A stretch of DNA of 45,339 nucleotides, from assembly GCA_021850605.1 (NCBI GenBank), contig JAJZLQ010000044.1:1-45339 (forward strand). Direction: 5' to 3'. The translations under genes were made by a program, and so were the position numbers. A model generated the notes under the pieces. That model saw only the letters and a program-made list of their open reading frames with translations, was not told the origin of the DNA and searched no databases. Every line of letters starts with the position of its first letter. Positions within the stretch are counted from its first letter, which is position 1. The stretch comes from Actinomycetes bacterium. GTDB lineage: Bacteria; Actinomycetota; Acidimicrobiia; Acidimicrobiales; Acidimicrobiaceae. Below, piece by piece: positions 8,129 to 15,903 of this stretch.

Positions 8129-9184
8129 TCAGACGAAGCTTTGCTGGAACTCCTCTAGTTCGGCCGAGCCGGGGCAGAGCTCATCGAAGGGGAGCTCGAC
8201 CAGCGGCGTTTCACTCGTGTGATTGAGTTCATGCACGTCGGGGATGCTTTCATCCACGAAGAGGAGGCCCGTGGGGATCTCGCCCCTGGCATGGGCCTGG
8301 TTCACGTAATGCATCGCTGCTTCGCGATCCGTTGGGTCGTATTCGGCGGGCAAGGTGCGGAACCTCACCAGTCCTCCGTCGTGCATCGCGACCATCAGCG
8401 CGCCGTCGCGCGGGAGGTCGGCCACAATCTCCCGCCCTGTGTCGATGAAGTCCGGATCGATCTCTCGTAGTTCGTGCTCGCGTACGTAGCGGTAGCTCTT
8501 CGTCGAGCCGTAGTGGTTATTGAACTGCACACACGGCGAGATTACGTCGATTAGAGCCAGGCCCCTATGCTGCGCGGCGGCCTTGAGTATCGGGACCAGC
8601 TGCTCCTTGTCGCCTGAGAAGCTTCGCGCCACGAAACTTGCGCCGAGACTGAGGGCGAGCATGACCGGGTCGACGGGTGCGACCGTGTTCGCCTCGCCGT
8701 GTTTGGCCGCCGAGCCAATATCGGCCGATGCCGAGAACTGCCCCTTGGTGAGTCCGTAGACCCCGTTGTTCTCGATCACGTAGATCATGTGCACGTTGCG
8801 GCGGATGGCGTGCACCATGTGCCCGGCGCCGATCGAGAGCGAGTCTCCATCGCCCGAGATGCCGACGTAGAGGGCGTCCCGGTTTGCTGCGTTGGCGCCC
8901 GTGGCAATTGGAGCCATGCGCCCGTGTGCGGAGTTGAAACCGTGCGCGGCCGAGTCGAAATAGGCGGTCGTCTTGGACGAACAGCCGATGCCACTCATCT
9001 TGACCACCTTGTGAGGAGGCACGGACAACTCGAAGAGCGCCCGCACAATCGCAGCCGTTACCGAGTCGTGCCCGCATCCGGCGCACAGTGTCGACATCGA
9101 CCCCTCGTAGTCGCGGATGGTCAGACCGATTTCATTCTTGGGCATGGCGGCCAGCGGAATCAGTGGTTTCTTTATTGATGGCAT
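8129..9184 (-). CDS. korB: 2-oxoacid:ferredoxin oxidoreductase, beta subunit (KorB type)
   Basis: A 351-residue thiamine-diphosphate-binding subunit. The N-terminal LCAGCGHDSV motif and GIGCSSKTTAYF are typical of the family, and the TPP/Mg motif runs GISGDGDSLSIGAGH to ENNGVYGLTKGQ. Length and the YGLTKGQ signature match KorB (2-oxoglutarate), as in the actinobacterial KorAB enzyme, rather than PorB. With the alpha subunit it converts a 2-oxoacid, CoA and oxidised ferredoxin to acyl-CoA, CO2 and reduced ferredoxin. The gene starts 2 nt after the korA stop, so it is the last gene of a tightly coupled three-gene operon. Substrate preference is inferred from the family. Confidence 0.9.
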   Translation of the reverse strand: MPSIKKPLIPLAAMPKNEIGLTIRDYEGSMSTLCAGCGHDSVTAAIVRALFELSVPPHKVVKMSGIGCSSKTTAYFDSAAHGFNSAHGRMAPIATGANAANRDALYVGISGDGDSLSIGAGHMVHAIRRNVHMIYVIENNGVYGLTKGQFSASADIGSAAKHGEANTVAPVDPVMLALSLGASFVARSFSGDKEQLVPILKAAAQHRGLALIDVISPCVQFNNHYGSTKSYRYVREHELREIDPDFIDTGREIVADLPRDGALMVAMHDGGLVRFRTLPAEYDPTDREAAMHYVNQAHARGEIPTGLLFVDESIPDVHELNHTSETPLVELPFDELCPGSAELEEFQQSFV

Positions 9185-9186
9185 GG

Positions 9187-11055
9187 CTACTGCTCCCCGG
9201 TCTGGTTTATCTCACGGCGGGCGCCCTCGATCACCTGCACTGCGCTTATCGGCAATCCCCCATAAGAGAGAATCGATCCGAGACGCCGCCCGTCCACGCC
9301 GGCCTCGAGGATCAGTAGCGAACGGAGCTGGGCGTCGCGGTTCTGCTCCACCACGACGCAGCGCTCGTGGCCGTCGATGAACGCCCGTACGCTCGCACTG
9401 AACGGGAATCCCCGCACGCGCATGTAGTCCAGGGGCGTTCCTTCCGCCGAGAGGGCTTCGAGTGCCTCGAGAACCGCACCCTCGCAGCTGCCCATGGTGA
9501 TCACGCCGACCGTCGCACCATCCTGCATACGGATCACCGGCTCGGGGAGATGTGCAGCCGAGGCTTCGACCTTCTTGGCCAGTCTGTCGACGACCTGGGC
9601 ATACGCGTCGGCCTCCTCGGTGTAGAGGCCATAACGGTCGTGACCCGAACCGCGGGTGAAGTAGGCACCGTGCTCGCTCAGTCCCGGAATCGTGCGCGGC
9701 GTCACAAACTCGGAGTCCTCGTCGCCGTAGCGATAGAAGTGCCCTAGCTTCCGGATGTCGGCATCGGTCAGCACCCTTCCGCGATCCGGGCGGTAACCGT
9801 CGTCCCAGCTGAACCGGTCGACGGCCCAGTCGTTCATTCCAATGTCCAGATCGGAAAGCATCATCACCGGAGTCTGGAATCTCTCGGCAAGGTCAAAGGC
9901 CTGCACCGCGAATTCGAAGCACTCCCGGGGATCGGCCGGCAACAGCAGGATGTGCTTGGTGTCTCCGTGGGATGCATATGCGCACTCCAGCAGGTCGGCT
10001 TGTTGAACTCGAGTTGGCATGCCGGTCGACGGACCGGTGCGCTGCACGTTGATTACGACTGCCGGGATCTCCGTATAGTAGGCCAGACCGAGCAGCTCGT
10101 TCATGAGCGAGATGCCCGGGCCGGAGGTCGAGGTGAAGGCGCGGGCGCCTGCCCACGAGGCTCCGATGACCATGCCCAGTGCCGCCAGCTCGTCCTCGGC
10201 CTGCAGTATGACGAAGTCGTTGCGGGTCTCAACAGTGCCGTCGGCCAGCGTAACCTTGCGGCGCCTGTAGCGCTCGCATAGTTTGTGGAAGTTCTCTGCG
10301 ACGGACGTCGCCGGAGTTATTGGATACCAGGCGGCCACGGTGGCTCCGGCGTACAGGCAGCCAAGCGCGGTGGCCGTGTTGCCGTCGATGAGGATCTTCC
10401 CCGCGGTGCCCGTGCCCGCCTCGAGGCGGAAGGGCAGTGCCGCGGGCAGGTTCTCCTCCGCGTAATCGTATCCGAGTCGCAGCGCCTTCTGATTGGAGTC
10501 ACGCAGTGCCTGGTTGCCCGAATAGGACTCCTCCAACAGCTCGGCGAGGACCTGCGGATCGATTCCGATCAGATACGAGACGGCCCCGGCGTATGCGATG
10601 TTCTTCATCAGGATCCGCTCGCGCGGTCCGCTGAATGCGTCTCCGCACAGCCTCGCCAGCGGGACCCCCAGGAAGTTGACGTCGTCGCGCAGCAGGGTTG
10701 CGGGTAGCGGCCATGTCGAGTCGTAGAGCACGTAGCCGCCGGGGGCGAGCTGCCCGATGTCCTCGGTGTAGGTCTGCCCGTTCATTGCCACCATCAAGTC
10801 GTAACGCTGCGAGCGCGAGGTGTGGCCCTTGCCGCTGACGCGGATTTCGTACCAGGTGGGCAGGCCCTGGATGTTGGAGGGGAAGAGGTTCTTGCCGGAA
10901 ACGGGGACGCCCATGCGAAAGATTGCGCGCAGGATCAGGTTGTTGGCGCTGGCCGAGCCGGTTCCGTTGACGTTGGCGAACTTGAGGGAGAAGTCGTTGA
11001 TCCGCGGCTCCCCGTCGCTACGCGAGTCTTCAGGGGCGATGGATTGCACGCTCAC
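9187..11055 (-). CDS. korA: 2-oxoacid:ferredoxin oxidoreductase, alpha subunit with fused gamma domain (KorA type)
   Basis: A 622-residue subunit in which the gamma domain (about residues 1-190, with VNGTGSASANNLILRAIF near the start) is fused to the pyrimidine-binding alpha domain (GNTATALGCLYAGATVAAW, then YPITPATSVAENFH). STSGPGISLMNELLGLAYY is a family motif of the alpha core. This fused arrangement is the usual one in KorA of actinobacteria. GTG at 11055 is chosen because it overlaps the upstream stop as GTGA; an ATG further upstream would extend far into that gene. The protein acts in the cytoplasm with KorB, feeding electrons from 2-oxoacid oxidation to ferredoxin, here probably to the flavoprotein encoded upstream. 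Confidence 0.9.
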   Translation of the reverse strand: MSVQSIAPEDSRSDGEPRINDFSLKFANVNGTGSASANNLILRAIFRMGVPVSGKNLFPSNIQGLPTWYEIRVSGKGHTSRSQRYDLMVAMNGQTYTEDIGQLAPGGYVLYDSTWPLPATLLRDDVNFLGVPLARLCGDAFSGPRERILMKNIAYAGAVSYLIGIDPQVLAELLEESYSGNQALRDSNQKALRLGYDYAEENLPAALPFRLEAGTGTAGKILIDGNTATALGCLYAGATVAAWYPITPATSVAENFHKLCERYRRRKVTLADGTVETRNDFVILQAEDELAALGMVIGASWAGARAFTSTSGPGISLMNELLGLAYYTEIPAVVINVQRTGPSTGMPTRVQQADLLECAYASHGDTKHILLLPADPRECFEFAVQAFDLAERFQTPVMMLSDLDIGMNDWAVDRFSWDDGYRPDRGRVLTDADIRKLGHFYRYGDEDSEFVTPRTIPGLSEHGAYFTRGSGHDRYGLYTEEADAYAQVVDRLAKKVEASAAHLPEPVIRMQDGATVGVITMGSCEGAVLEALEALSAEGTPLDYMRVRGFPFSASVRAFIDGHERCVVVEQNRDAQLRSLLILEAGVDGRRLGSILSYGGLPISAVQVIEGARREINQTGEQ

Positions 11056-12827
11056 AGCAGGGCTCCGATTCCCGCGCGACCCAGGCGGAGGTCGAACTTC
11101 TCCATGTTCCACGCCGCCGTCGGACAACGTTCGGCGCACAGGCCGCAATGAACGCAAAGGTCTTCGTCCTTGACCATGATCCTTCCCGTTTGTGCCAGTG
11201 GTTCGGATATGTACAAAGGTTCCTCCAGGTTTTCCGCCGCGACGGTCAGCATGCTGCGCAGCTCCGACTCACTGTCCGTGTCGCGAGTTATGGTCAGGCA
11301 TGCCACCGGGCATATGTCGATGCAGGCATCGCATTCGATGCACAACGGTGCCCGGAAGACAGGCTGGACGTCGCAGTTGAGGCAGCGCTGCACCTCACGC
11401 ATGGTTTGCTCGGCCGAGAAGCCGAGTTCGACTTCGAGGTGCAACTCCTGGAAACGCTTGGTCAGGTCGACATGGCCCATCTGTTGCCGCGGCGAGGGGT
11501 TGTAGTCGTTGTTGTAGCTCCACTCCGTCAGGCCCATCTTCTGGCTTGTCAGCGCCATCTGCGCCGGGGGCCTTTCGCCGACCGGGATCCCCCGGCAGTG
11601 ATTGTCGATGGAGATGGCGGCCTCATGCCCGTGCGCCACAGCCCAGATGATGTTCTTCGGGCCGAATGCCGCGTCTCCTCCCGCAAAGACGCCGGCAAGT
11701 GTGGTCTGCATCGTTACGGCGTCCACGACGGGAAGCCCATCGGAGGTGAATTCGAGGCCGAGGCCACGCTCAACCCACGGGAAGGCGTTCTCCTGCCCGA
11801 TCGCAAGTATCACATCATCGCAGGGAAGGAACACGGTATCGAGCTTCCGCGATTGCCGCGCGTGCTCGTCCCACTCAAGTACGTCGAACTCCATGCCCAC
11901 CAGGCGCCCGTTCTCGGTAACGAAGCGGCGAGGCGCGTGGTTGACGACGATTTCCACCTGCTCCTCCTCGGCATCCTCCAGCTCCCATGGAGAAGCCTTG
12001 AAGTATTGCCGAGGGCGGCGCGCCATGATCTTCACATCTCCGCCACCGAGCCTGCGCGCCGTCCGACAGCAGTCCATGGCGGTGTTGCCAACGCCGATTA
12101 CCAGCACGCGCTCCCCGATGGACGAGATGTGCCCGAAGGCCACCGACTTTAGCCAGTCAAGACCGATATGGACGTGGGTGGGGTCGTCGTGGCGCCCCTC
12201 GAGTTCCAGATCCTTGCCTCTCGGCGCCCCGCTACCAATGAATACGGCGTCGTAGCCATCGCCAAGCAGCGAGCCGAGGCTGGTGACCGGCGAGTCGTAA
12301 CGTACGTCGACCCCCATATCGACGATGTACCCGATCTCCTCTTCCAGCACCTGGGCGGGGAGGCGGAAGGACGGAATGCTGGTTCGCATTAGGCCGCCCG
12401 GTTGGGATGCGGCTTCGAAGATGGTGACGGCGTAGCCAAGAGGCATAAGGTCGTTGGCCACCGTCAACGAGGCGGGGCCGATTCCTATGCAGGCGACACG
12501 CTTGCCGTTCTTCCCCTCGGGTGCTACCGGAAGCAGACCGGTTATATCGTCCCGCAGGTCGGACGCGACCCGCTTGAGGCGACAGATCGCCACCGGAGAG
12601 CCGTCAACGCGATCGCGGCGGCAGGCCGGCTCGCAAGGCCGGTCGCAGGTACGCCCAAGGATTCCAGGGAAGACGTTCGTCTCCCTGTTGACCATGTAGG
12701 CATCCGAATACCTGCCTTGGGCTATAAGGCGAATGTACTCAGGGACATTCGTATGGGCCGGGCACGCCCACTGACATTCCACGACCCGGTGGAAGTAGTT
12801 CGGGTCCCCGATGTCGGTCGCTTGCAT
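11052..12827 (-). CDS. GltD-like FAD/NAD(P) oxidoreductase fused to a 2[4Fe-4S] ferredoxin domain, kor-associated
   Basis: A 591-residue flavoprotein with three parts. The N-terminal 100 residues carry cysteines C18, C22, C61, C65 and C69, the Fe-S helical domain seen in glutamate synthase small subunit, NfnB and dihydropyrimidine dehydrogenase. The middle holds two dinucleotide folds (CIGIGPASLTVAND for FAD; VIGVGNTAMDCCRTARRLGG for NAD(P)). The C terminus has two ferredoxin clusters, CIECDACIDICP and CVHCGLCAERCP. It lies first in the operon, overlaps korA by 4 nt, and has a G-rich SD (GGGGGG) just before ATG 12827. I infer that it passes electrons between KorAB and NAD(P). In the FAD motif, GIGPAS replaces the common GAGPAG. 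A free-standing glutamate synthase role is unlikely because no gltB is present. Confidence 0.85.
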   Translation of the reverse strand: MQATDIGDPNYFHRVVECQWACPAHTNVPEYIRLIAQGRYSDAYMVNRETNVFPGILGRTCDRPCEPACRRDRVDGSPVAICRLKRVASDLRDDITGLLPVAPEGKNGKRVACIGIGPASLTVANDLMPLGYAVTIFEAASQPGGLMRTSIPSFRLPAQVLEEEIGYIVDMGVDVRYDSPVTSLGSLLGDGYDAVFIGSGAPRGKDLELEGRHDDPTHVHIGLDWLKSVAFGHISSIGERVLVIGVGNTAMDCCRTARRLGGGDVKIMARRPRQYFKASPWELEDAEEEQVEIVVNHAPRRFVTENGRLVGMEFDVLEWDEHARQSRKLDTVFLPCDDVILAIGQENAFPWVERGLGLEFTSDGLPVVDAVTMQTTLAGVFAGGDAAFGPKNIIWAVAHGHEAAISIDNHCRGIPVGERPPAQMALTSQKMGLTEWSYNNDYNPSPRQQMGHVDLTKRFQELHLEVELGFSAEQTMREVQRCLNCDVQPVFRAPLCIECDACIDICPVACLTITRDTDSESELRSMLTVAAENLEEPLYISEPLAQTGRIMVKDEDLCVHCGLCAERCPTAAWNMEKFDLRLGRAGIGALL

Positions 12828-13081
12828 TTCCCCCCTTGCAATTTGCGGCTCTAGTTGGATTCAGAGAAGCAACGAGGATCAAGGGAGGTGATAGGCGCCT
12901 TGACGCAACGCAGGACCGCGGTGCCGCCGAGCCGCGCTTCAGCCACAGCCGCGCTCCTGCTGGCCCTTCCCTTTTTCCGCGGGTGCCCCATTTGTTATCA
13001 AATTACACCTGGCTGCGGATATAACCAAAGCCGGATGGAACTGCAAGGAAAAGTCAGGCAAGGAAGGTGAACGTCACGCGA
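12828..13081. other. Upstream region of the kor operon
   Basis: No gene is supported here. The stretch between the first kor-operon gene and the yceI terminator should hold the operon's promoter, read on the minus strand. A short AT-rich palindrome, ATTTG-TTAT-CAAAT, lies at 12990-13003. It could be a binding site for a dimeric regulator, but five-base arms can occur by chance. A clear -35/-10 pair is not visible. Confidence 0.35.
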
Positions 13082-13111
13082 AGAGCCCCGCGGTCGGCGC
13101 CGCGGGGCTCT
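13082..13111 (-). terminator. Hairpin downstream of yceI
   Basis: A perfect 12-bp GC-rich stem (AGAGCCCCGCGG pairing with CCGCGGGGCTCT) with a 6-nt loop, 47 nt after the yceI stop. Only two T residues follow on the minus strand, so it is a plausible but not classical intrinsic terminator. Confidence 0.55.
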
Positions 13112-13158
13112 CGGTTGACAACCCGGCAAAGTGGGCTGCGGTCAGGGAGTGTGCCTGC

Positions 13159-13710
13159 TTAGGCTTGCTTTACCGCCGAGATCTCGCACTCGAGGGTGAC
13201 GTTCTCGCTCACGAGGATTCCGCCGCTCTCGAGGGCTGCGTTCCAGGTGACGCCGAAGTCCTTACGGTTTATGACCGTGGAACCCTCGACTCCGATTCGA
13301 CGGTTGCCCCAGGGGTCGATCTCGGTGCCGGTGAATTCGAGGTCGAATGTCACCGGGCGAGTAACGCCACGCACCGTGAGATTGCCGTTTACGCGGAACT
13401 TGTCACCGCTGACGGCCTCGACGCCGGTCGACTTGAAGGTTATGGTGGGGTACTCGTTCATGGCAAGGAAGTCGTTCGAACGGATGTGATTGTCACGGTC
13501 GGCATTGCGCGTGTCGATGCTCTCCGCCTTGATCGTCACTTCCAGGGTTGACTTGGTGACGTCCGCACCGTCAAGATAGCCGCTACCCTCGAACTCGTTG
13601 AAGTTGCCGCGGACCTTGGTCACCATGGCGTGGCGGGCCGAGAAGCCGATGCGGCTGTGGCTGGGATCGATGGTGTAATTCCCGGTCAGGTCGGCGCTTA
13701 TCTGGGACAT
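13159..13710 (-). CDS. YceI-family lipid-binding-like protein
   Basis: A 183-residue lipocalin-like beta-barrel protein of the YceI family. Typical motifs are YTIDPSHSRIGFSARHAMVT near the start, then GSGYLDGADVTKS, SNDFLAMNEYPTITFKST, LTVRGVTRPV and FGVTWNAALESGG. YceI proteins bind polyisoprenoid lipids or amphiphiles. No signal peptide is visible, so this copy is probably cytoplasmic, as for many actinobacterial members. AAAGGAG precedes ATG 13710. It is divergent from a MarR regulator gene across about 115 nt, an arrangement that often means MarR control of yceI. A hairpin terminator follows. Confidence 0.93.
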   Translation of the reverse strand: MSQISADLTGNYTIDPSHSRIGFSARHAMVTKVRGNFNEFEGSGYLDGADVTKSTLEVTIKAESIDTRNADRDNHIRSNDFLAMNEYPTITFKSTGVEAVSGDKFRVNGNLTVRGVTRPVTFDLEFTGTEIDPWGNRRIGVEGSTVINRKDFGVTWNAALESGGILVSENVTLECEISAVKQA

Positions 13711-13766
13711 CTTGTTGTTGCTCCTTTGAATTGGGTTGCTCTGGTTACTTTAACAATATATGACGT

Positions 13767-13792
13767 TTCACCTATTCCGGGCTAAAGGTGAA
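13767..13792. promoter_or_regulatory. Candidate MarR operator between yceI and marR
   Basis: An inverted repeat, TTCACCT-N12-AGGTGAA, lies in the divergent intergenic region, 34 nt before the chosen marR start and about 57 nt from the yceI start. MarR dimers usually bind such sites in their own promoter region. The 7-bp arms are perfect. The spacing is longer than in many MarR boxes, so confidence is moderate. Confidence 0.45.
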
Positions 13793-13825
13793 TTTTCATC
13801 TAATCTTGCTCATAGACTATTTCGC

Positions 13826-14314
13826 ATGGGCGATATCCGTTGGCTGGACACGCGTGAGGCGCGAACGTGGAGGGCGCTGCAGTTCATGCACCTGCGCCTA
13901 TCGGCCCAGTTAGCCAGGGATCTCGCCGATCACTCGAATCTCTCTTACCAGGATTACGTCGCACTCGTGGCGTTGACCGACCAGGCGGATGGGCGGCTTC
14001 GGCTCTTCGAGCTCGCTCGGGCTATCGGATGGGAGAAGAGCCGCCTTTCGCATCACGTCTCCAGAATGGAGGAGCGGGGCCTGGTCGCCAAGGAGAAGTG
14101 TGGTCAGGATCGCCGCGGATCTTATGTGGTGGTGACCGACGCGGGGCGTGAAGCGATCCGTCAGGCCGCCCCGAGCCATGTCGCCGCGGTGCGGCGACTT
14201 TTCCTGGAGGCGATCCCATACGATGAACTCGGTCGGCTCGCCGACATCTTCGAGGCCGTATTGCGCCGAGTCGCCGACGAGGAGAGCAAGTGCCCTGAGG
14301 GCGCAGTCGACTAG
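13826..14314 (+). CDS. MarR-family transcriptional regulator
   Basis: A 162-residue winged-helix regulator. The MarR core is clear: SYQDYVALVALTDQADGRLR, the recognition region LARAIGWEKSRLSHHVSRME, and the wing ERGLVAKEKCGQDRRGSYVV followed by VTDAGREAIRQAAPSH. It acts as a dimer, with flanking helices at both ends. ATG 13826 begins the first helix (MGDIRWLDTREARTWRALQ). ATG 13760 would add 22 residues and place the candidate operator inside the gene. No strong SD precedes either start. It is divergent from yceI and probably represses that gene and itself. The ligand is unknown. Confidence 0.88.
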   Translation: MGDIRWLDTREARTWRALQFMHLRLSAQLARDLADHSNLSYQDYVALVALTDQADGRLRLFELARAIGWEKSRLSHHVSRMEERGLVAKEKCGQDRRGSYVVVTDAGREAIRQAAPSHVAAVRRLFLEAIPYDELGRLADIFEAVLRRVADEESKCPEGAVD

Positions 14315-14432
14315 GGGCCGAAGATTTTGTTTGGTTTGCGCCTAAGCCGGCGTTAGTCTTCCAGGCAGGCCGAGCCAGTGCTGGCCGCGCCCTTGATTTC
14401 GACTGTTTCAGCCTCGATGGATTGGATCGAAG

Positions 14433-15680
14433 ATGCCGGATCGACACGCGTACCGGCGCCGCTTGGTGGGCGCCTTGCTTGCCCTAGTCCTCGGATTGGC
14501 TGCATGTGGCCGGAGCGGCTCCACTGCCGCGAGCACCACCGCGGCGACGACGTCATCGACTGCGCTTGAGACGACGACGTCGATCCCTGTCGAATCGACT
14601 GCAACCGGGTTCCAGCCCTTGGCGATGAGCTTCGTTTCCGCGAGTCTCGGCTTTGCTCTAGGTCACTACCAGTGCGCGCAAGGGGTGTGCTACCAGCTGG
14701 CGCGAACTAGCGACGACGGCGTCAACTGGTCCTTGGTGGCCCCGGCCGGTTCGGTGGTCTCGACCATTAACCCCCAGGGAATGTACTTCGCGGACGCTGC
14801 GCACGGCTGGGTATGGGGGAAGGGCGCGGCCTTCACGGCCAACGGAGGCAAGAGTTGGAGTCCGCTCGTGCTGCCGGCGGGCTCGATAGTGGATTCCCTC
14901 GCGGTGGTGGGCTCCCAGGCGTATTTCCTCCTCTCGACCCCGACCTCGTCCCCTCCGGGATCGTATGTAGCCTCCCTCTTCGGCCAGAACTGGGAGACGA
15001 GCGGCGGAACATCTCCGGTTGGGGGATTTTCGCCGGTTGTGGCGGCGGCTCCGGGCGGGTTCCTCGCGCCGGGTGCCTCGCTGTTGGGGATCAAGATCGT
15101 CCCCGTAGGCACCGCCAGCCCGCTCTGGCTTTACGACCCGGCGGGCGGAACCTCCACCTCGGTGCCAGACCCGTGCGCGACCACGACTGGTGCCGCCGCG
15201 ATCCCGCTGCTGAGCGGCGGTCGCTACCTTGCTTCGGGAACCGGCGACCCGGCGTCCAAGGCGGCTTTTTACGTGCTCTGCACCGCGAATCCTGGCGCTG
15301 GCTCGAGCCAGAAGCTCATTTTTGGTCATTCGTACTCGGTAAATGCCCAGTCCTCCTGGAGCTGGACTGCTGTCAGCAGCTCGGCTCCCCCGGGAGGCAT
15401 GGGAACCGCTTTTGCGACCTCGCCCGGTGGCAACTTCGCCATCGGCGCGGCTTCGGGCGCCTCGTTCGTGTACACACAGCGGTCGGCATCCCCGAGCTGG
15501 ACATCACTCTCCGACTCTGCGCTGGGGGGAGCACCCGTGACACAGCTCGAGTGGATCGACGATTCCCATGTTTTCGCAGTGATCGGGGGGCCGGAGGGGG
15601 CGACACTTGGCCCATCGGCCACCTCGGCCGCGTACTACTCCTCCAATGCGGGAGCTTCATTCGCGAAGCTCGCCTTCTAG
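14433..15680 (+). CDS. Secreted lipoprotein with BNR/sialidase-like repeats
   Basis: A 415-residue protein with a lipoprotein signal peptide: basic start, hydrophobic stretch LVGALLALVLGLAAC and lipobox LAAC with C25 as the lipidated residue. A Ser/Thr/Ala-rich linker follows (about residues 26-58). The mature domain has repeats such as TSDDGVNWSLV, MYFADAAHGWVWGKG and TANGGKSWSPL, which match the Asp-box/BNR pattern of beta-propeller folds (Ycf48- or sialidase-like). No sialidase catalytic residues can be assigned, so it is probably a binding or sensing propeller on the cell surface. It lies between marR and an acyl-CoA synthetase, with more than 100 nt on either side, so it is likely transcribed alone. 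Confidence 0.75.
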   Translation: MPDRHAYRRRLVGALLALVLGLAACGRSGSTAASTTAATTSSTALETTTSIPVESTATGFQPLAMSFVSASLGFALGHYQCAQGVCYQLARTSDDGVNWSLVAPAGSVVSTINPQGMYFADAAHGWVWGKGAAFTANGGKSWSPLVLPAGSIVDSLAVVGSQAYFLLSTPTSSPPGSYVASLFGQNWETSGGTSPVGGFSPVVAAAPGGFLAPGASLLGIKIVPVGTASPLWLYDPAGGTSTSVPDPCATTTGAAAIPLLSGGRYLASGTGDPASKAAFYVLCTANPGAGSSQKLIFGHSYSVNAQSSWSWTAVSSSAPPGGMGTAFATSPGGNFAIGAASGASFVYTQRSASPSWTSLSDSALGGAPVTQLEWIDDSHVFAVIGGPEGATLGPSATSAAYYSSNAGASFAKLAF

Positions 15681-15903
15681 ATCCGCGCCAAGAGGCCGCC
15701 TGAACCGTGTGGCTGCGGCCTGGCGATTTCGGCCATGGGCTTTATCCCGCGGCGTCCTTATGAAGGACAGCACCGCGGTGAGGTGGACGGTTGCACCTGA
15801 GAGTCTTGCAGGGGATAGTTGACCCCCTGCTTTGTTTGGGGGCAAACTGAATCTTGCTGCGGGCGCAACCAGGATTGCGGCCCAGGTTGCAGAGGGAGGC
15901 ACC

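Noticed and set aside
11148-12152. A 334-codon plus-strand frame across the GltD-like gene
   Set aside because: Antisense shadow; the minus-strand frame carries the flavoprotein and ferredoxin motifs.
11052-12827. Glutamate synthase small subunit (gltD)
   Set aside because: No large subunit gene is present, the protein carries an extra ferredoxin domain and it is operonic with korAB.
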